DNA of 64,000 bases from Rikenellaceae bacterium (GCA_020860245.1 JAJBUQ010000015.1:124001-188000), one strand, 5' to 3'; shown: positions 19,075 to 29,062, counted from the first letter of the stretch. Translations and numbers: made by a program. The notes: generated from the letters alone by a model not told the origin.

Positions 19075-22000
19075 TCAATAATTCAGCACTTTGGGCCTAA
19101 AATCGTCCGCATTATCGGAACCGAAGTAATAACCGAGATGCGTAGGTTGGTTGTAGCCCACATGTTCGTTCATAGCGCTCATTTTATAAATATAATCGCT
19201 CATCAGGTAGGGAAGTTTATATTCGGTCGGATACCATGTAGAGAAGATCCGCAGGGTCTGCATATCGTTGGCAGTCATGATTATCTCTTCTCTCCAGTCG
19301 CCGAATATATCCCCATAGAAGCAGGCATTCTCTTTGGTACTGTTTATATGAGTTGTTCCGAACCGGTATACAGAGAAGACACGGCAGTTATACAAGAATC
19401 TGTCCTCTCCCATTGCTTCCACTATTTCAGGATTATAATAGGAATCTATCCCTGTCTTTCCGGTAAACATCTGTCTGTTCGCCGAACCGCTGAACCATAT
19501 ACCGAAGTTACATGAAGCCGGCTTAGTATTATCGATTATTCGCCCGTCCACAGAATACACGGCATAATTCGTGGAACCTGCCCACCACATCTCACAACCT
19601 GGCGACCGGGGATCTATATCTGCAACCATCGCCCTGCCGGTGTCATTATTTGACAGTCCGTATATGGTAAAATAAGACCTGCCGGTGCGCGCACTGCGCA
19701 GCCCAGCTTCAGCGGTTCCGGATTCGAAGCAATCGAAGACCTCCAGTCCCGGACGTTTAGGATCGAAATCTCCGAGATGCAGAGCATCCCCGTGTCCTAA
19801 TCCGGTAGTATAAAGTCCGGTACCGTCATGGTCTACCGCCATTGCTCCATAAGTTATTTCGTCGTATCCGTCACCGTCCACGTCACCGACGCTGAGGCTG
19901 TGGTTGCCCTGTCCCAGCCAGCTGGCCCCATACCTGCTGTCGTCAGTATTGAACTGCCATAATTTAGTCATATTTGAAGTCGGTTCGTCTGATACTCGTC
20001 TGAATTCGAATGCTTCCATGACCGTTTTTCCGTATACTCCGCGGGCTATGACGGCACAGGTCCTCGGCAGACCGTATTGATCCTGAAGTTTTGCCGCTGT
20101 AATACGGACGCTCTGAGCACGGTGGTAACCATCGTTGGCTTTGCCCCATTCGGCTTCCGTCCCAACCGGAATAAACGGCGCACGTCCCAACTCAGCACCG
20201 GTACGTCCGTCGATAACCGATACGAATTCGGGCATATTGTATACATTGCCCTTCCAGCTCGTGTAATGCGGTCTGTAATCGATAATACCGTCGCCATTTG
20301 TATCACCTATCATTTTGCCGTCGCCGAATACCGTTCCTTCAGATGTTCTTATAACTATTTCATCAAATCCATCTCCGTCCAGATCGGCTACTGCGAAACA
20401 TATTCCATTGTAGCTCAAAAGATTAGGTCCGCATATCACTCTCCACATAAAATCCCCGTCCAAAGTATAGGCTTCCAATATTACAGGACTGTAAACCGAT
20501 TCGTCGGTAACGGCACCTCCACCGTCGGGATCTCCCTCCTCGTCTATCTCATCCAACCCTCTCGCATTTCGTCTTATCACAACCTGATAATCCTCGCGTC
20601 CGAGAAGATGCCCTACACTCGCATCGTTAGCATCGTAATGAGACACATTCGCCAGAAGAGGATCGCTGACCGGAATCAGATCGATATCCGTATACGGAAG
20701 GCCTCGAACCACTCTATCCGCAGATAAGACATAGGTATCTATCAACTGCGCATCCGAGGGTTTATGACCGGAGTGATAATAATAAAGTTCGTATGTTATC
20801 TCTCCGCTGCGCGAAGCCCCCTCATCGATTATATTGGTTAGCGACAGCGGTTGTTCGCCGGTTATCTTAACGGTCTCTCCAGTCACATCCGTACGATATA
20901 CGGAGAAGGCGGTCTCGTCGGTGTCGTTAGGGAGCATTCTCCAGTTCACCAGAATTTTATCGAAAAATCTGCGGAAGTAGGACTGCGGCCAGCCTATATC
21001 CCCGGACGCTTCAGTGGTGCTGACAAGGCTCGCATGCAGCAGTCTTGTGGTACTCTCCGTGTTTGTTACGAAGTCCCTCGCCTGCTGATACACGTATATG
21101 ACATCCGTATCTCCGGTCTCTTCGTCCGTTACCACGATCTTACCCTCTCTGTCCGCATAGCCATAGTTCGGATAAGCTATAAAAGATATCTCTACAGTAC
21201 GAAGCTGCGACAACGATTTAGTGAGCGCGGGATCGTCAGCAGGGATAGGCGCGAGCCAGCTGACGCCTTCCGCGACCTCCGTAAGATAATCCATCTCCTT
21301 AAGTTTGACGGTCACTACGCCTCCGGACGCTCCGAATTCGAATTTGGACTTCATAAGGAACAACGCTCCATCAGCAAGCTGGCAGATTATAAGCTTATCC
21401 GAGGCACGGGAATTTTTGTCGATGAACGTTATCTCCGCTTCACGGTTGCCTTCACCTTCGGGAAGAGCGTCTATATCGAAATTAACCGCATCGGCACGGA
21501 GGGATTTAGTTTCCGAGAGACGTATCCATTCAACTCCCTCCTCTATTTGCACATCGTATTCTACGTTGGTCATGAGTTCGACCTTATACATCTGTTCGTC
21601 GCAGGTTACCGTCTGGTTGTTCTCCGACAAGACCAAATGAGCCCTCTGCGCCTGATATATCTTAAGCGTATCTGCGGCATCGCTGTCGTTATCTTTGACA
21701 ATTATTTCTCCTTCGCGTTTCTCGTATTCTTCGGTCGCTGCAATATCGAAATAGAGCAACGTTTTATCCGCTTTGCTGCTGACTTGTGTAATCCATGAAT
21801 ATTCATTCGACAGGATGACGGTAAAATCGACATTATGTTGGACTTCAACCTCTATCGTACCTCCATCCTGATCCAGAACGAACTTATCCGGGGTAAGAGT
21901 TATTGCTCCGGTTCTTTTTTGAGTCACCGTTACTGTTTTATCACCCACTGTTAAAACGATATTGCGGTCTTCCGCGAGTTCGGCAGATGTAACCGTAACG

Positions 22001-22245
22001 GTTATCTGCGTTACTCCGCTGCTTCCTTTCGAAGGATTGACCGAGCACCAGTCGGCTGCGCCTTCAATCCTCCAGTCTCCATTAGCGTTGATATTAAAAT
22101 AATTAGTACCTCCGACGTCAGGGAACCCCAATGCGGTGGTGCTGACTTTTATTTCGACACTGGAAGCACCTCCTTCGGTCTCATCCTTGGAGCAGGAATA
22201 AACCAGTAAACAAACGACGGACAAGAGTAAAAATATTCTTTTCAT
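19075..22245 (-). CDS. BACON-domain PL11 rhamnogalacturonan lyase, lipoprotein
   Basis: A 1056-residue surface lipoprotein (signal ending LLVYSC, Cys 18). Four BACON-type beta-sandwich repeats span about residues 28-395; each has a conserved Trp pattern such as DWRIEGAADWCSVNPSKG and ends in a VTVTQK/IYQAQ/VYQQAR strand. From about 400 to the end is a PL11 catalytic beta-propeller: VNWRMLPNDTDETAF, then calcium-binding VADLDGDGFDEIVIRT, IGDTNGDGIIDY and VGDVDGDGYDEITYG, ending YKLPYLMSDYIY. PL11 enzymes cleave the rhamnogalacturonan I backbone by beta-elimination. No SusC/D pair is nearby, so the unit is incomplete as a polysaccharide-utilisation locus. Confidence 0.93.
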   Translation of the reverse strand: MKRIFLLLSVVCLLVYSCSKDETEGGASSVEIKVSTTALGFPDVGGTNYFNINANGDWRIEGAADWCSVNPSKGSSGVTQITVTVTSAELAEDRNIVLTVGDKTVTVTQKRTGAITLTPDKFVLDQDGGTIEVEVQHNVDFTVILSNEYSWITQVSSKADKTLLYFDIAATEEYEKREGEIIVKDNDSDAADTLKIYQAQRAHLVLSENNQTVTCDEQMYKVELMTNVEYDVQIEEGVEWIRLSETKSLRADAVNFDIDALPEGEGNREAEITFIDKNSRASDKLIICQLADGALFLMKSKFEFGASGGVVTVKLKEMDYLTEVAEGVSWLAPIPADDPALTKSLSQLRTVEISFIAYPNYGYADREGKIVVTDEETGDTDVIYVYQQARDFVTNTESTTRLLHASLVSTTEASGDIGWPQSYFRRFFDKILVNWRMLPNDTDETAFSVYRTDVTGETVKITGEQPLSLTNIIDEGASRSGEITYELYYYHSGHKPSDAQLIDTYVLSADRVVRGLPYTDIDLIPVSDPLLANVSHYDANDASVGHLLGREDYQVVIRRNARGLDEIDEEGDPDGGGAVTDESVYSPVILEAYTLDGDFMWRVICGPNLLSYNGICFAVADLDGDGFDEIVIRTSEGTVFGDGKMIGDTNGDGIIDYRPHYTSWKGNVYNMPEFVSVIDGRTGAELGRAPFIPVGTEAEWGKANDGYHRAQSVRITAAKLQDQYGLPRTCAVIARGVYGKTVMEAFEFRRVSDEPTSNMTKLWQFNTDDSRYGASWLGQGNHSLSVGDVDGDGYDEITYGAMAVDHDGTGLYTTGLGHGDALHLGDFDPKRPGLEVFDCFESGTAEAGLRSARTGRSYFTIYGLSNNDTGRAMVADIDPRSPGCEMWWAGSTNYAVYSVDGRIIDNTKPASCNFGIWFSGSANRQMFTGKTGIDSYYNPEIVEAMGEDRFLYNCRVFSVYRFGTTHINSTKENACFYGDIFGDWREEIIMTANDMQTLRIFSTWYPTEYKLPYLMSDYIYKMSAMNEHVGYNQPTHLGYYFGSDNADDFRPKVLNY

Positions 22246-22325
22246 ACAGTAAAGTTGGTTAGTTAGTTTTTAGTTTTGTAAGAGATTAAAATCCAATAAA
22301 AATTTAATTCGGAATTAACTTAATA

Positions 22326-22333
22326 CAAAGTTA
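22326..22333 (-). promoter_or_regulatory. -7 element of the PL11 lyase gene
   Basis: The minus strand reads TAACTTTG (TAnnTTTG), 80 bases before the ATG. No good -33 box is seen; the operator-like element begins 21 bases upstream, which suits an activator-dependent promoter. Confidence 0.6.
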
Positions 22334-22354
22334 TTTCTATATAAGACTCTTTAA

Positions 22355-22388
22355 TTTGCGGATTTTTGCAAATATTTGCCGTATTTTT
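22355..22388 (-). promoter_or_regulatory. Shared operator-like element upstream of the PL11 gene
   Basis: Contains three TTTGC units on the plus strand at 22355, 22365 and 22375, spaced exactly one helical turn, and a TTTGT at 22386. It matches the GH2 element 18833-18866 at 29 of 34 bases. Rest of the 344-base divergent region: A/T-rich, no gene seen. Confidence 0.65.
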
Positions 22389-22589
22389 GTGAATAAATAA
22401 AATATTTACTAACAGGTAGCTCAATATCTTAAATTTTAATATTTATTTTAATAAGTCCGATTTATTAAGGGAATAATTTTTTTTTCTCATTTTAATCATT
22501 AGTTTTGAGTATTCGAACACATAGATGCCTCTGCGAGGGTTATTTCGAGTAGATAAAATCCAACTATCATTACAACAAAACAGGTTCTT

Positions 22590-23459
22590 ATGAGAAACAT
22601 AATGAACGAAAAGCTGGTAATATCAGAGAGTAATCCGGTAAGAGCCCGTTTTTACAATTACGACTACTTTAAATTCCCATGGCACCGCCATCAGGAGTAT
22701 GAGATCATGTACGTTAAGGAAGGATTCGGCAAATGTTTCGTGGGCGATAATATCGTGCCCTATGAGAAGGGTGACGTGATACTTTTCGGATCGAATCTTC
22801 CGCACTACATGAGTACGGACGAGGCCTTTAAAAACAAAAGCAGCAAACTGAGGAGCGAAGGGTCTATAATTCAATTCGAATTCGACTTTATGCAGCACTC
22901 CATAAGGCATTATCCGCAATTTCAAAAAATTAAAAATCTTCTCGAGGATTCCTTCCGCGGTGTAAAAGTCCGGACTTCATCTTCCGGCAGGATATCGCGG
23001 CTGCTTGATGAAATTCCGGTGAATTCGGGAATATTGCAGATAACCAATCTTCTGCTGTTATTACAGGAAATCGCAGATTCGGATACCAAAATTTTCATGA
23101 GCTCGCAGCATTACGCAGGCACTATAACGACATCGTCGAATTCCCGACTGGATAAAGTAATGGCTTACGTGAATTCCCATTATACGAAAAAAATAAAACT
23201 CAAGGAAGTATCCTCTATTGTCGCGATGAACCCTACGGCATTTTGCAGATTTTTCAAAGACAGCACCAGTAAGACCTTTACCCAATATCTTCTGGAACTG
23301 AGGGTAGGATACGCGTGTAAACTTCTGCTTATAGGGGATATGCACATCTCGCAAATTTGTATCGAGTGCGGATTCGATACGGTATCGCATTTTAACCGGA
23401 TCTTCAAGCGCATCACCGGATACAGCCCTTCTTCTTACAGGGAATCCATGCTTAAATAA
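22590..23459 (+). CDS. AraC-family regulator of the pectin unit
   Basis: A 289-residue activator-type protein. The N-terminal cupin sugar-sensing domain shows PWHRHQEYEIMYVKEGFGK and EKGDVILFGSNLPHYM. The C-terminal AraC DNA-binding domain spans about residues 190-286: KLKEVSSIVAMNPTAFCRFF, ISQICIECGFDTVSHFNRIF, TGYSPSSYRE. Its orientation, divergent from the PL11 gene, and the duplicated upstream element make it the likely activator of both the lyase and GH2 genes; this is inference. ATG at codon 5 is an alternative start. Confidence 0.92.
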   Translation: MRNIMNEKLVISESNPVRARFYNYDYFKFPWHRHQEYEIMYVKEGFGKCFVGDNIVPYEKGDVILFGSNLPHYMSTDEAFKNKSSKLRSEGSIIQFEFDFMQHSIRHYPQFQKIKNLLEDSFRGVKVRTSSSGRISRLLDEIPVNSGILQITNLLLLLQEIADSDTKIFMSSQHYAGTITTSSNSRLDKVMAYVNSHYTKKIKLKEVSSIVAMNPTAFCRFFKDSTSKTFTQYLLELRVGYACKLLLIGDMHISQICIECGFDTVSHFNRIFKRITGYSPSSYRESMLK

Positions 23460-23936
23460 TAATGTTTGTTATTTATCCCGGATATATAACAAACCGGGCG
23501 GCTATTGTCCACAGACCTTAGAATTAATATAACCAAACGCTACCTTCAATCGAATTCGGATTAGGCAGATTCTCCATCTTTTTCGCAGGAAATTTTATCG
23601 AGACAAATCAGTGATAGCTGCCTATTAACTACGAGCACAGTGTATTCTCGTCATTTCAATACTCACGACATCTGACGTCACAGTTACACCTTTAGCACTG
23701 CTCTGCACGTCTTTTATACATAAATTATTATTTAATTGTCTCTTCGTATAGAGCTAATGATCTTCTAATTTCGCTCTAACGGAATTCTATCGGGACTGTT
23801 ATTTATCCTGCCATATATTTGCATCGGAAATTATAAACAAATATGGAAGACCATAGGAATTCAAAATCCGGGATACCGACGTAGTACCGCTCGACAGGAT
23901 AGCGGATTACCGAGATCTGCATAAATCCGAAAAAAT
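23460..23936. other. 477-base gap before mgtC
   Basis: No convincing protein gene. Just after the AraC stop, bases 23464-23498 can form an H-type pseudoknot: GTTTGTTAT with ATAACAAAC, and CCCGG with CCGGG. The second half carries the mgtC promoter (23814-23821) and a leader of about 108 bases with a 13-codon open frame (23843-23884). The middle shows nothing I recognise. Confidence 0.5.
23814..23821 (+). promoter_or_regulatory. -7 element of mgtC
   Basis: TATATTTG matches TAnnTTTG and lies 115 bases before the ATG, implying a leader of about 108 bases. No clear -33 box is visible. Confidence 0.5.
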
Positions 23937-24644
23937 ATGACAATCTACACATTTGCAACACGACTTCTACTCGCTTTTATTTGCGGGGGCATAATCGGAA
24001 TAGAGAGGCAGATCCGGCAGAAGAACGCGGGACTGCGCACCAACACTCTCGTCGCGCTCGGTTCTGCGGCATTCATATTATTATCGGTGTGCCTTACGGG
24101 AACTACCGGCGATCCGGGGCGCATAGCATCGCAGATAGTTACCGGAGTTGGATTCCTCGGAGGAGGGCTGATTCTCAAAGACGGTTTCAGCGTACGAGGA
24201 CTAAATACCGCGGCTACAATATGGTGTTCGGCATCGGTAGGTACGTTCGCGGGGCTGGGGCTGACTTATCAGGCATTAATAATGGTCGGATTCGTTATCG
24301 CCACGCACTGCCTGTTCCGTCCACTGGGATTCACAATAGGCAAATATTTCACATCCAAAGAGGACAATACCAATATATATTACAGTTTCCGTATCAGATG
24401 CAAGGCCCAGATAGAGAATCACATCAGAGTCATGATGCTCAATACGATAAGTATCGATCCACATCTTCAGCTTCGGTCTTTAAAGAGCTGCGACGACGAC
24501 GACCCCGCGTACAGTTTTATAAAAGCGGAGATTTTTTCCACCGGTAAGCACGATATAGTGATCGAGAAGCTCGCTGCAAAATTAACGATCGAGTACGGAG
24601 TTACTCAAGTAAATTGGGAAATTAACGGACACTGCGAGGAATAG
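23937..24644 (+). CDS. MgtC/SapB-family membrane protein
   Basis: A 235-residue protein. The N-terminal MgtC domain has four to five membrane segments and family motifs: LLLAFICGGIIGIERQ, GLRTNTLVALGSAAFILLS, GVGFLGGGLILKDGFSVRGL and TAATIWCSASVGTFAGLG. The C-terminal soluble part (about 140-235) looks like an ACT-type domain. MgtC proteins in other bacteria affect F-type ATPase activity and growth at low magnesium; the role here is inferred. It has a long leader and its own terminator. Confidence 0.92.
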   Translation: MTIYTFATRLLLAFICGGIIGIERQIRQKNAGLRTNTLVALGSAAFILLSVCLTGTTGDPGRIASQIVTGVGFLGGGLILKDGFSVRGLNTAATIWCSASVGTFAGLGLTYQALIMVGFVIATHCLFRPLGFTIGKYFTSKEDNTNIYYSFRIRCKAQIENHIRVMMLNTISIDPHLQLRSLKSCDDDDPAYSFIKAEIFSTGKHDIVIEKLAAKLTIEYGVTQVNWEINGHCEE

Positions 24645-24677
24645 GATAAAGAATTCAGGTTTAACAAATTGACTTTC

Positions 24678-24705
24678 AAGCCTGCGATACTATCGCCGCA
24701 GGCTT
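24678..24705 (+). terminator. Terminator of mgtC
   Basis: A 9-bp stem AAGCCTGCG / CGCAGGCTT with a 10-base loop, followed by ATTATATTTTATT, 33 bases after the stop. Confidence 0.8.
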
Positions 24706-24858
24706 ATTATATTTTATTAATACAATATCAGTTATTTACAATCTGAGATAGGACTATAATTTTTAAGAATCGGCCTTAACGGGATAAAAGCGGTACGAGG
24801 CAGGGTATAATCATTGTAACAGTGTCCTGCATAATCGTATAATTTAAATTCCAAATCT

Positions 24859-26271
24859 ATGAATTTTCAAAGACTATTTTTTCCAATACTCGCTGGACTA
24901 TGCCTTACGGCATGCACCAACAGTCCGGACAGCGAGCAGGAACTCTATCCGGAAGGGATCCCGACCTATGTAAGCCTGCACATTTCACTGCCGGGATCGA
25001 TAAATGGAAGCAAGGCTCTTCCCGAGGACTATAACGAAGACGGAACTTATGCAGGTAACGACGGCATCGAGACCCTCTAAATCTATATGCTCTCTGCCGA
25101 CGGCACGATCGAGGCTAAGAGGTTCACCGGAATCGATATCTCCACCAACGGGACAATTGTTACTCCGAGTCAGCCGTTCAGAACCATATCGGGATATAAG
25201 ACGATATATATAGTCTTGAACGACCCTAATGAACTCGAGACGACCATTGCTTCCGAAGACGTACTCGTAGACGTAGACGGACTTGCAAGAATAGTTACGT
25301 CTGGCGGCGAGAATTACGACGTCATCACAATGACAGGGAAGAGCGAGAGTCAGATATACATCGAACCGGACATCACGATTCAGGACGTAAATAACGGAGC
25401 GAACAGAATCGAAGTTACAGTAACACGCGTCGCATCGAGGGCGATAGTTACCACCTCCGCTTCCACAACTTTAACTAACAGCGACGGAGTAACTATCGGA
25501 ACCCTCTCGAATCTCACATATTCCATAGCACAAGGAACCAAGGAGATATATTGGCTTCCACAAACTAACTACGTAAGTTACGGATATGACTACGTGACTG
25601 CCTTAGGGAATTACGTAACTCAAGCCCCTATCTACTACGACTATTCCGATCTCGATAATCCGACCCCCATACCGATACTCCCTACCGCAAGCGACGGATA
25701 CAAATCCTTAACAGGTAAATTTTTATTCGAGAACACACACGTTTACGGATCAGATACCAAATCCACAGGATACAGGAAGGGCAATACAGCCTATGTATTG
25801 GTAAGGGTAGTTCTAACTCCGGATGCTTCGCAGATCGCGGACGGAGGGACCCTCACAAACGGAACGTTCTATGTGGGTCAGGCGGACGGATTGATATACT
25901 CCACAAAACAAGCTGCACAGAACGCGATTCAGAATCAGAAGGTAGCCGTATATACGGGAGGTAAAATGCTCTACTATGCATGGTTGAACCCTGATAATAT
26001 AACTTCTCCTCTTAATTCTCCGGTTGTAAGGAATAACATATATCATGTCAATATAACCGGATTTACGTCCTTGGGCTATAACTGGAATCCGCTCTATTCT
26101 GAGGATCCGGACACAACTACTCCGGATAATCCTGATCCAAAACCGGGCAATCCGGACGAACCGGATATTCCGATAGATCCGGTGGATCCGCTCACCCCGG
26201 AAGAGACTCACATGACCGTAGAGATAACAGTTACCGACTGGTATGTGCATTCATACGACATTGAATTCTAA
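24859..26271 (+). pseudogene. Major fimbrillin (Mfa1-like), interrupted by a stop
   Basis: Would be a 470-residue fimbrial shaft lipoprotein exported through the type V (Mfa/Fim) route. Signal MNFQRLFFPILAGLCLTAC has its lipobox Cys at 19. Codon 74 is TAA (25078-25080) between GNDGIETL and IYMLSADG, where a Lys or Arg would be expected in this strand; the frame is otherwise open to 26271. The C-terminal proline/aspartate linker (NPDPKPGNPDEPD) and the last strand TVTDWYVHSYDIEF are the donor-strand-type ending. As it stands it gives only a 73-residue stub, so no shaft unless there is read-through or the base is miscalled. Confidence 0.85.
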
Positions 26272-26334
26272 AAATAACTGCCGGCGGGACTATCCTGTTC
26301 CGCCGGATTACAACAATCTAACCACACGGGTCCG

Positions 26335-27282
26335 ATGATATCACGCTGTAAATTTACTCTTATTATATGCCTCCTGTCCGCTTTATTTTTTCCTGCATGC
26401 GTTCACGATGACGACGAAACCGAAAAATGCGATCAGGGATTGAATATTTCATTTTACTCCCAAACAAGGTGCAGTACCAGTGCATCGTATCCTGAGAATA
26501 TAAAAGACCTTACGATATTCGTATTCAACAGTGACGACGTTGTCGTCGAACGGAGGCGCTTATACGACCAGGAGATAGGAGCGGATTTTTCAGAGACAGT
26601 CGATATCGGCAGCGGTTTGTATTCGGTCGCGGCATGGTCGGGACTTAACGATTATAATTTCGATGTCTCCGACATTGAGATCGGGGTAACGAAAAAAAAC
26701 GAACTCTTATTCAAATTACGGAGAACCATAAGTACAGCGGTTTCATTAGAAGATATTGCGGTCTATTATGGCGAATCCACCGCGGTTTACGTTCAGGAAA
26801 AATCCACCGGCATGCACTACGAGGATATTGCCGTAAACTTGCTGGAGATCACGAACAGAATAACCATCTCGGTCGAGGGACTGCCTGAAGATTCCGGACC
26901 TTACGGGATCGCCATAGAATCGAACAACGGTTCTATGAACATAGACGGCACGATTGCAGAAGACGGACTCATAACCTATGAACCGGCATGGAGTTACAGC
27001 ACATCAGATATTTTATCGGCAGACTTCACACTTCTCAAACTCGAAACAGGATTCGAAAATACCATCGTAATAACCGACACTGCGGATGGAACCGAACTCT
27101 TCAGAGGGAGCCTGCTCGGAGCCCTCATTCTCAAGAATCCATACGTAGACCTCAACTGCGACCATGATTTTACAATAAGATTCACTGCTGAAGATCAGTG
27201 CGACTGCGGAACTTATACTATCGCAGAGATATGGGTGAATAATTGGCTGGTGCACAGCTACGATACTCCGATGAAGCCTTAG
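26335..27282 (+). CDS. FimB/Mfa2-type fimbrial anchor lipoprotein
   Basis: A 315-residue lipoprotein (signal ending ALFFPAC). It has the two-beta-sandwich layout of FimB/Mfa2 anchors: NIKDLTIFVFNSDDVVVERR and DIGSGLYSVAAWSGLND in the first domain, EITNRITISVEGLPEDSG in the second, ending EIWVNNWLVHSYDTPMKP, with a C-terminal strand similar to the fimbrillin. Anchors cap the shaft at the outer membrane and limit its length. Second gene of the fimbrial operon, 63 bases after the fimbrillin. Confidence 0.88.
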   Translation: MISRCKFTLIICLLSALFFPACVHDDDETEKCDQGLNISFYSQTRCSTSASYPENIKDLTIFVFNSDDVVVERRRLYDQEIGADFSETVDIGSGLYSVAAWSGLNDYNFDVSDIEIGVTKKNELLFKLRRTISTAVSLEDIAVYYGESTAVYVQEKSTGMHYEDIAVNLLEITNRITISVEGLPEDSGPYGIAIESNNGSMNIDGTIAEDGLITYEPAWSYSTSDILSADFTLLKLETGFENTIVITDTADGTELFRGSLLGALILKNPYVDLNCDHDFTIRFTAEDQCDCGTYTIAEIWVNNWLVHSYDTPMKP

Positions 27283-27286
27283 ATAT

Positions 27287-29062
27287 ATGATACGACGCGT
27301 TTTTATATTAAATCCTATAACAATTTTTATTGCATCGGTAATAATTTACGGCTGTTCCGAGAAGCACAACAGAGGCGACTACGAACCGTCTCCCGCGACC
27401 CTGTATCTCTCGGTACGCGCCGCGGCTTACAGCATTAACGAAGACGATGTGTATTGGGAAGACCGGGTAGACGAACTTCGAATGTTAATATTCGATTCTG
27501 GAGACGGCTCGGTAGTTTACAACGACAAACTATATTTCCCCAACGGATTTGCCGACCGAAGCCGCACTGTCACAATCGATCCGGGTACTTACGATTTTTA
27601 TTTCATAGCCAACGAGACCGTTTACTCCGGAGACTTCGTAACGGCTCTTATGGAGATCGAAAACAAATCGGACTTCGCTACGGATACGAGATTCCTTAAT
27701 CTGGACTACAATCCGGACTTTATTCCTGACGGAACGACAAACAGCGGACGATTCCTGATGTCCGCCATATACGATAATATAACGGTTGCGAGCGGAGGAA
27801 CGGAAGAGAATCCTCTGCCCTTACCCATTCCCACAGCCAAGGTGGAACTTGTAAGGTCGCTCGCTAAAGTAGAAGTTATATTCCGCAAAAAAATCTCCGG
27901 AAGCACAATACCGGACAACACGATTACCTCCGTACGCCTTGCTAATGTAGCGTCGCATTTTTCAGTACCGCCCTTGGACGATTATTACACGGGAAGTACG
28001 GAATATTCTAATTATGCTTCCCTCGACGGTCTCGATTACACAAACGACAGTTTAGGTTCGGTGGTTTTTTACATTCCAGAATTTCTCGTTGCGGAGAACG
28101 GAACGACATATACCGAATTACAGATAAACAACAACACATTCCCTATCGAATCGGACAGCGGCAAGGCCGGGCTTGCGGAACAGCGGCGCGATATATCTTC
28201 TTTGTCAGATTACAGCGTCATCCGCAATTATCATTATATCGTGAATGCCTACATAAATGCCGAAGGAGGCGTTCAGATATGGATATACGTAGAACCGTGG
28301 CAGAAGGATACATATATATTCATTTTCCAGGGAGACAAACAAATAGTCATCCCTCCTATTTATCCTACCGATTCCAGTATCGTAATCCCTACCGAATGCG
28401 GTAAGATCGAGATACACTCGACAAACGAACAACTCACACAAGGTCTTCAAGGAGCCTATAACGATGTGGTCAATTATTGGGATGCTGAGATACAGGGTCC
28501 GACAATCATACGCGGAGACCCTCCGTATTACTGCGAAAAGAAGTACGACGAGGGATGGAGGCTCATAAACTCATGTGAACTCCTATCGTTCCTTGCCTAC
28601 TGCGACGTAGCTTATAATATCTGGACCTCCAACACATGGCTTGCGGCAGGATACGACATGCCTTATTATCCTCTGCCATTCAGACAAGAGGCGCAGTATC
28701 TTCTCGAAAAATTAACCGGTGAAGATCTGTCCTCGACAATACTGTACGACGAGCATAACAATGAAGATCTGTTGTCTGACGAAAAAATAAACCTTATCGA
28801 CAGGTATTTTACTCCGGGCGATATTATGCTCAGGGTCGAGGATTTCCCTAACGGATGGCCATTCGAATCGCCGCCCGGAACGGACGCGAGCGAGACATGG
28901 TATTACAATGAAGTCACAATTCAGGTCAAAGCTTACTGGTACGGCCCCTCGGAATACATAACGCTTGCGGACCGGAGCAACTGGGATCTTGTTTTATATC
29001 ACGAATTCCGAAGATACGATTACAGCAGTACGGTATCGCGCTGTGTAAGAGAGGTAGATTAA
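27287..29062 (+). CDS. Fimbrial tip-type lipoprotein with C-terminal FISUMP-like domain
   Basis: A 591-residue lipoprotein (signal ending VIIYGC). The first 340 residues are fimbrillin-like: DELRMLIFDSGDGSVVYND, DPGTYDFYFIANET and RSLAKVEVIFRKK. The rest (about 345-591) is a separate domain containing YDEGWRLINSCELLSFLAYC, which recalls the GWRLP-type FISUMP/lectin-like domains on Mfa-type tips. It is most likely an accessory or tip adhesin. It follows the anchor gene by 4 bases and precedes the next by 6. Confidence 0.8.
   Translation: MIRRVFILNPITIFIASVIIYGCSEKHNRGDYEPSPATLYLSVRAAAYSINEDDVYWEDRVDELRMLIFDSGDGSVVYNDKLYFPNGFADRSRTVTIDPGTYDFYFIANETVYSGDFVTALMEIENKSDFATDTRFLNLDYNPDFIPDGTTNSGRFLMSAIYDNITVASGGTEENPLPLPIPTAKVELVRSLAKVEVIFRKKISGSTIPDNTITSVRLANVASHFSVPPLDDYYTGSTEYSNYASLDGLDYTNDSLGSVVFYIPEFLVAENGTTYTELQINNNTFPIESDSGKAGLAEQRRDISSLSDYSVIRNYHYIVNAYINAEGGVQIWIYVEPWQKDTYIFIFQGDKQIVIPPIYPTDSSIVIPTECGKIEIHSTNEQLTQGLQGAYNDVVNYWDAEIQGPTIIRGDPPYYCEKKYDEGWRLINSCELLSFLAYCDVAYNIWTSNTWLAAGYDMPYYPLPFRQEAQYLLEKLTGEDLSSTILYDEHNNEDLLSDEKINLIDRYFTPGDIMLRVEDFPNGWPFESPPGTDASETWYYNEVTIQVKAYWYGPSEYITLADRSNWDLVLYHEFRRYDYSSTVSRCVREVD

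Noticed and set aside
20851..21798. A 315-codon open frame on the plus strand inside the PL11 gene
   Set aside because: It is antisense to a clear lyase/BACON gene, has no recognisable motifs and a frame-shadow composition.
15769..23459. A full polysaccharide-utilisation locus
   Set aside because: No SusC/SusD pair or transporter lies in the window; only two enzymes and one regulator are present.
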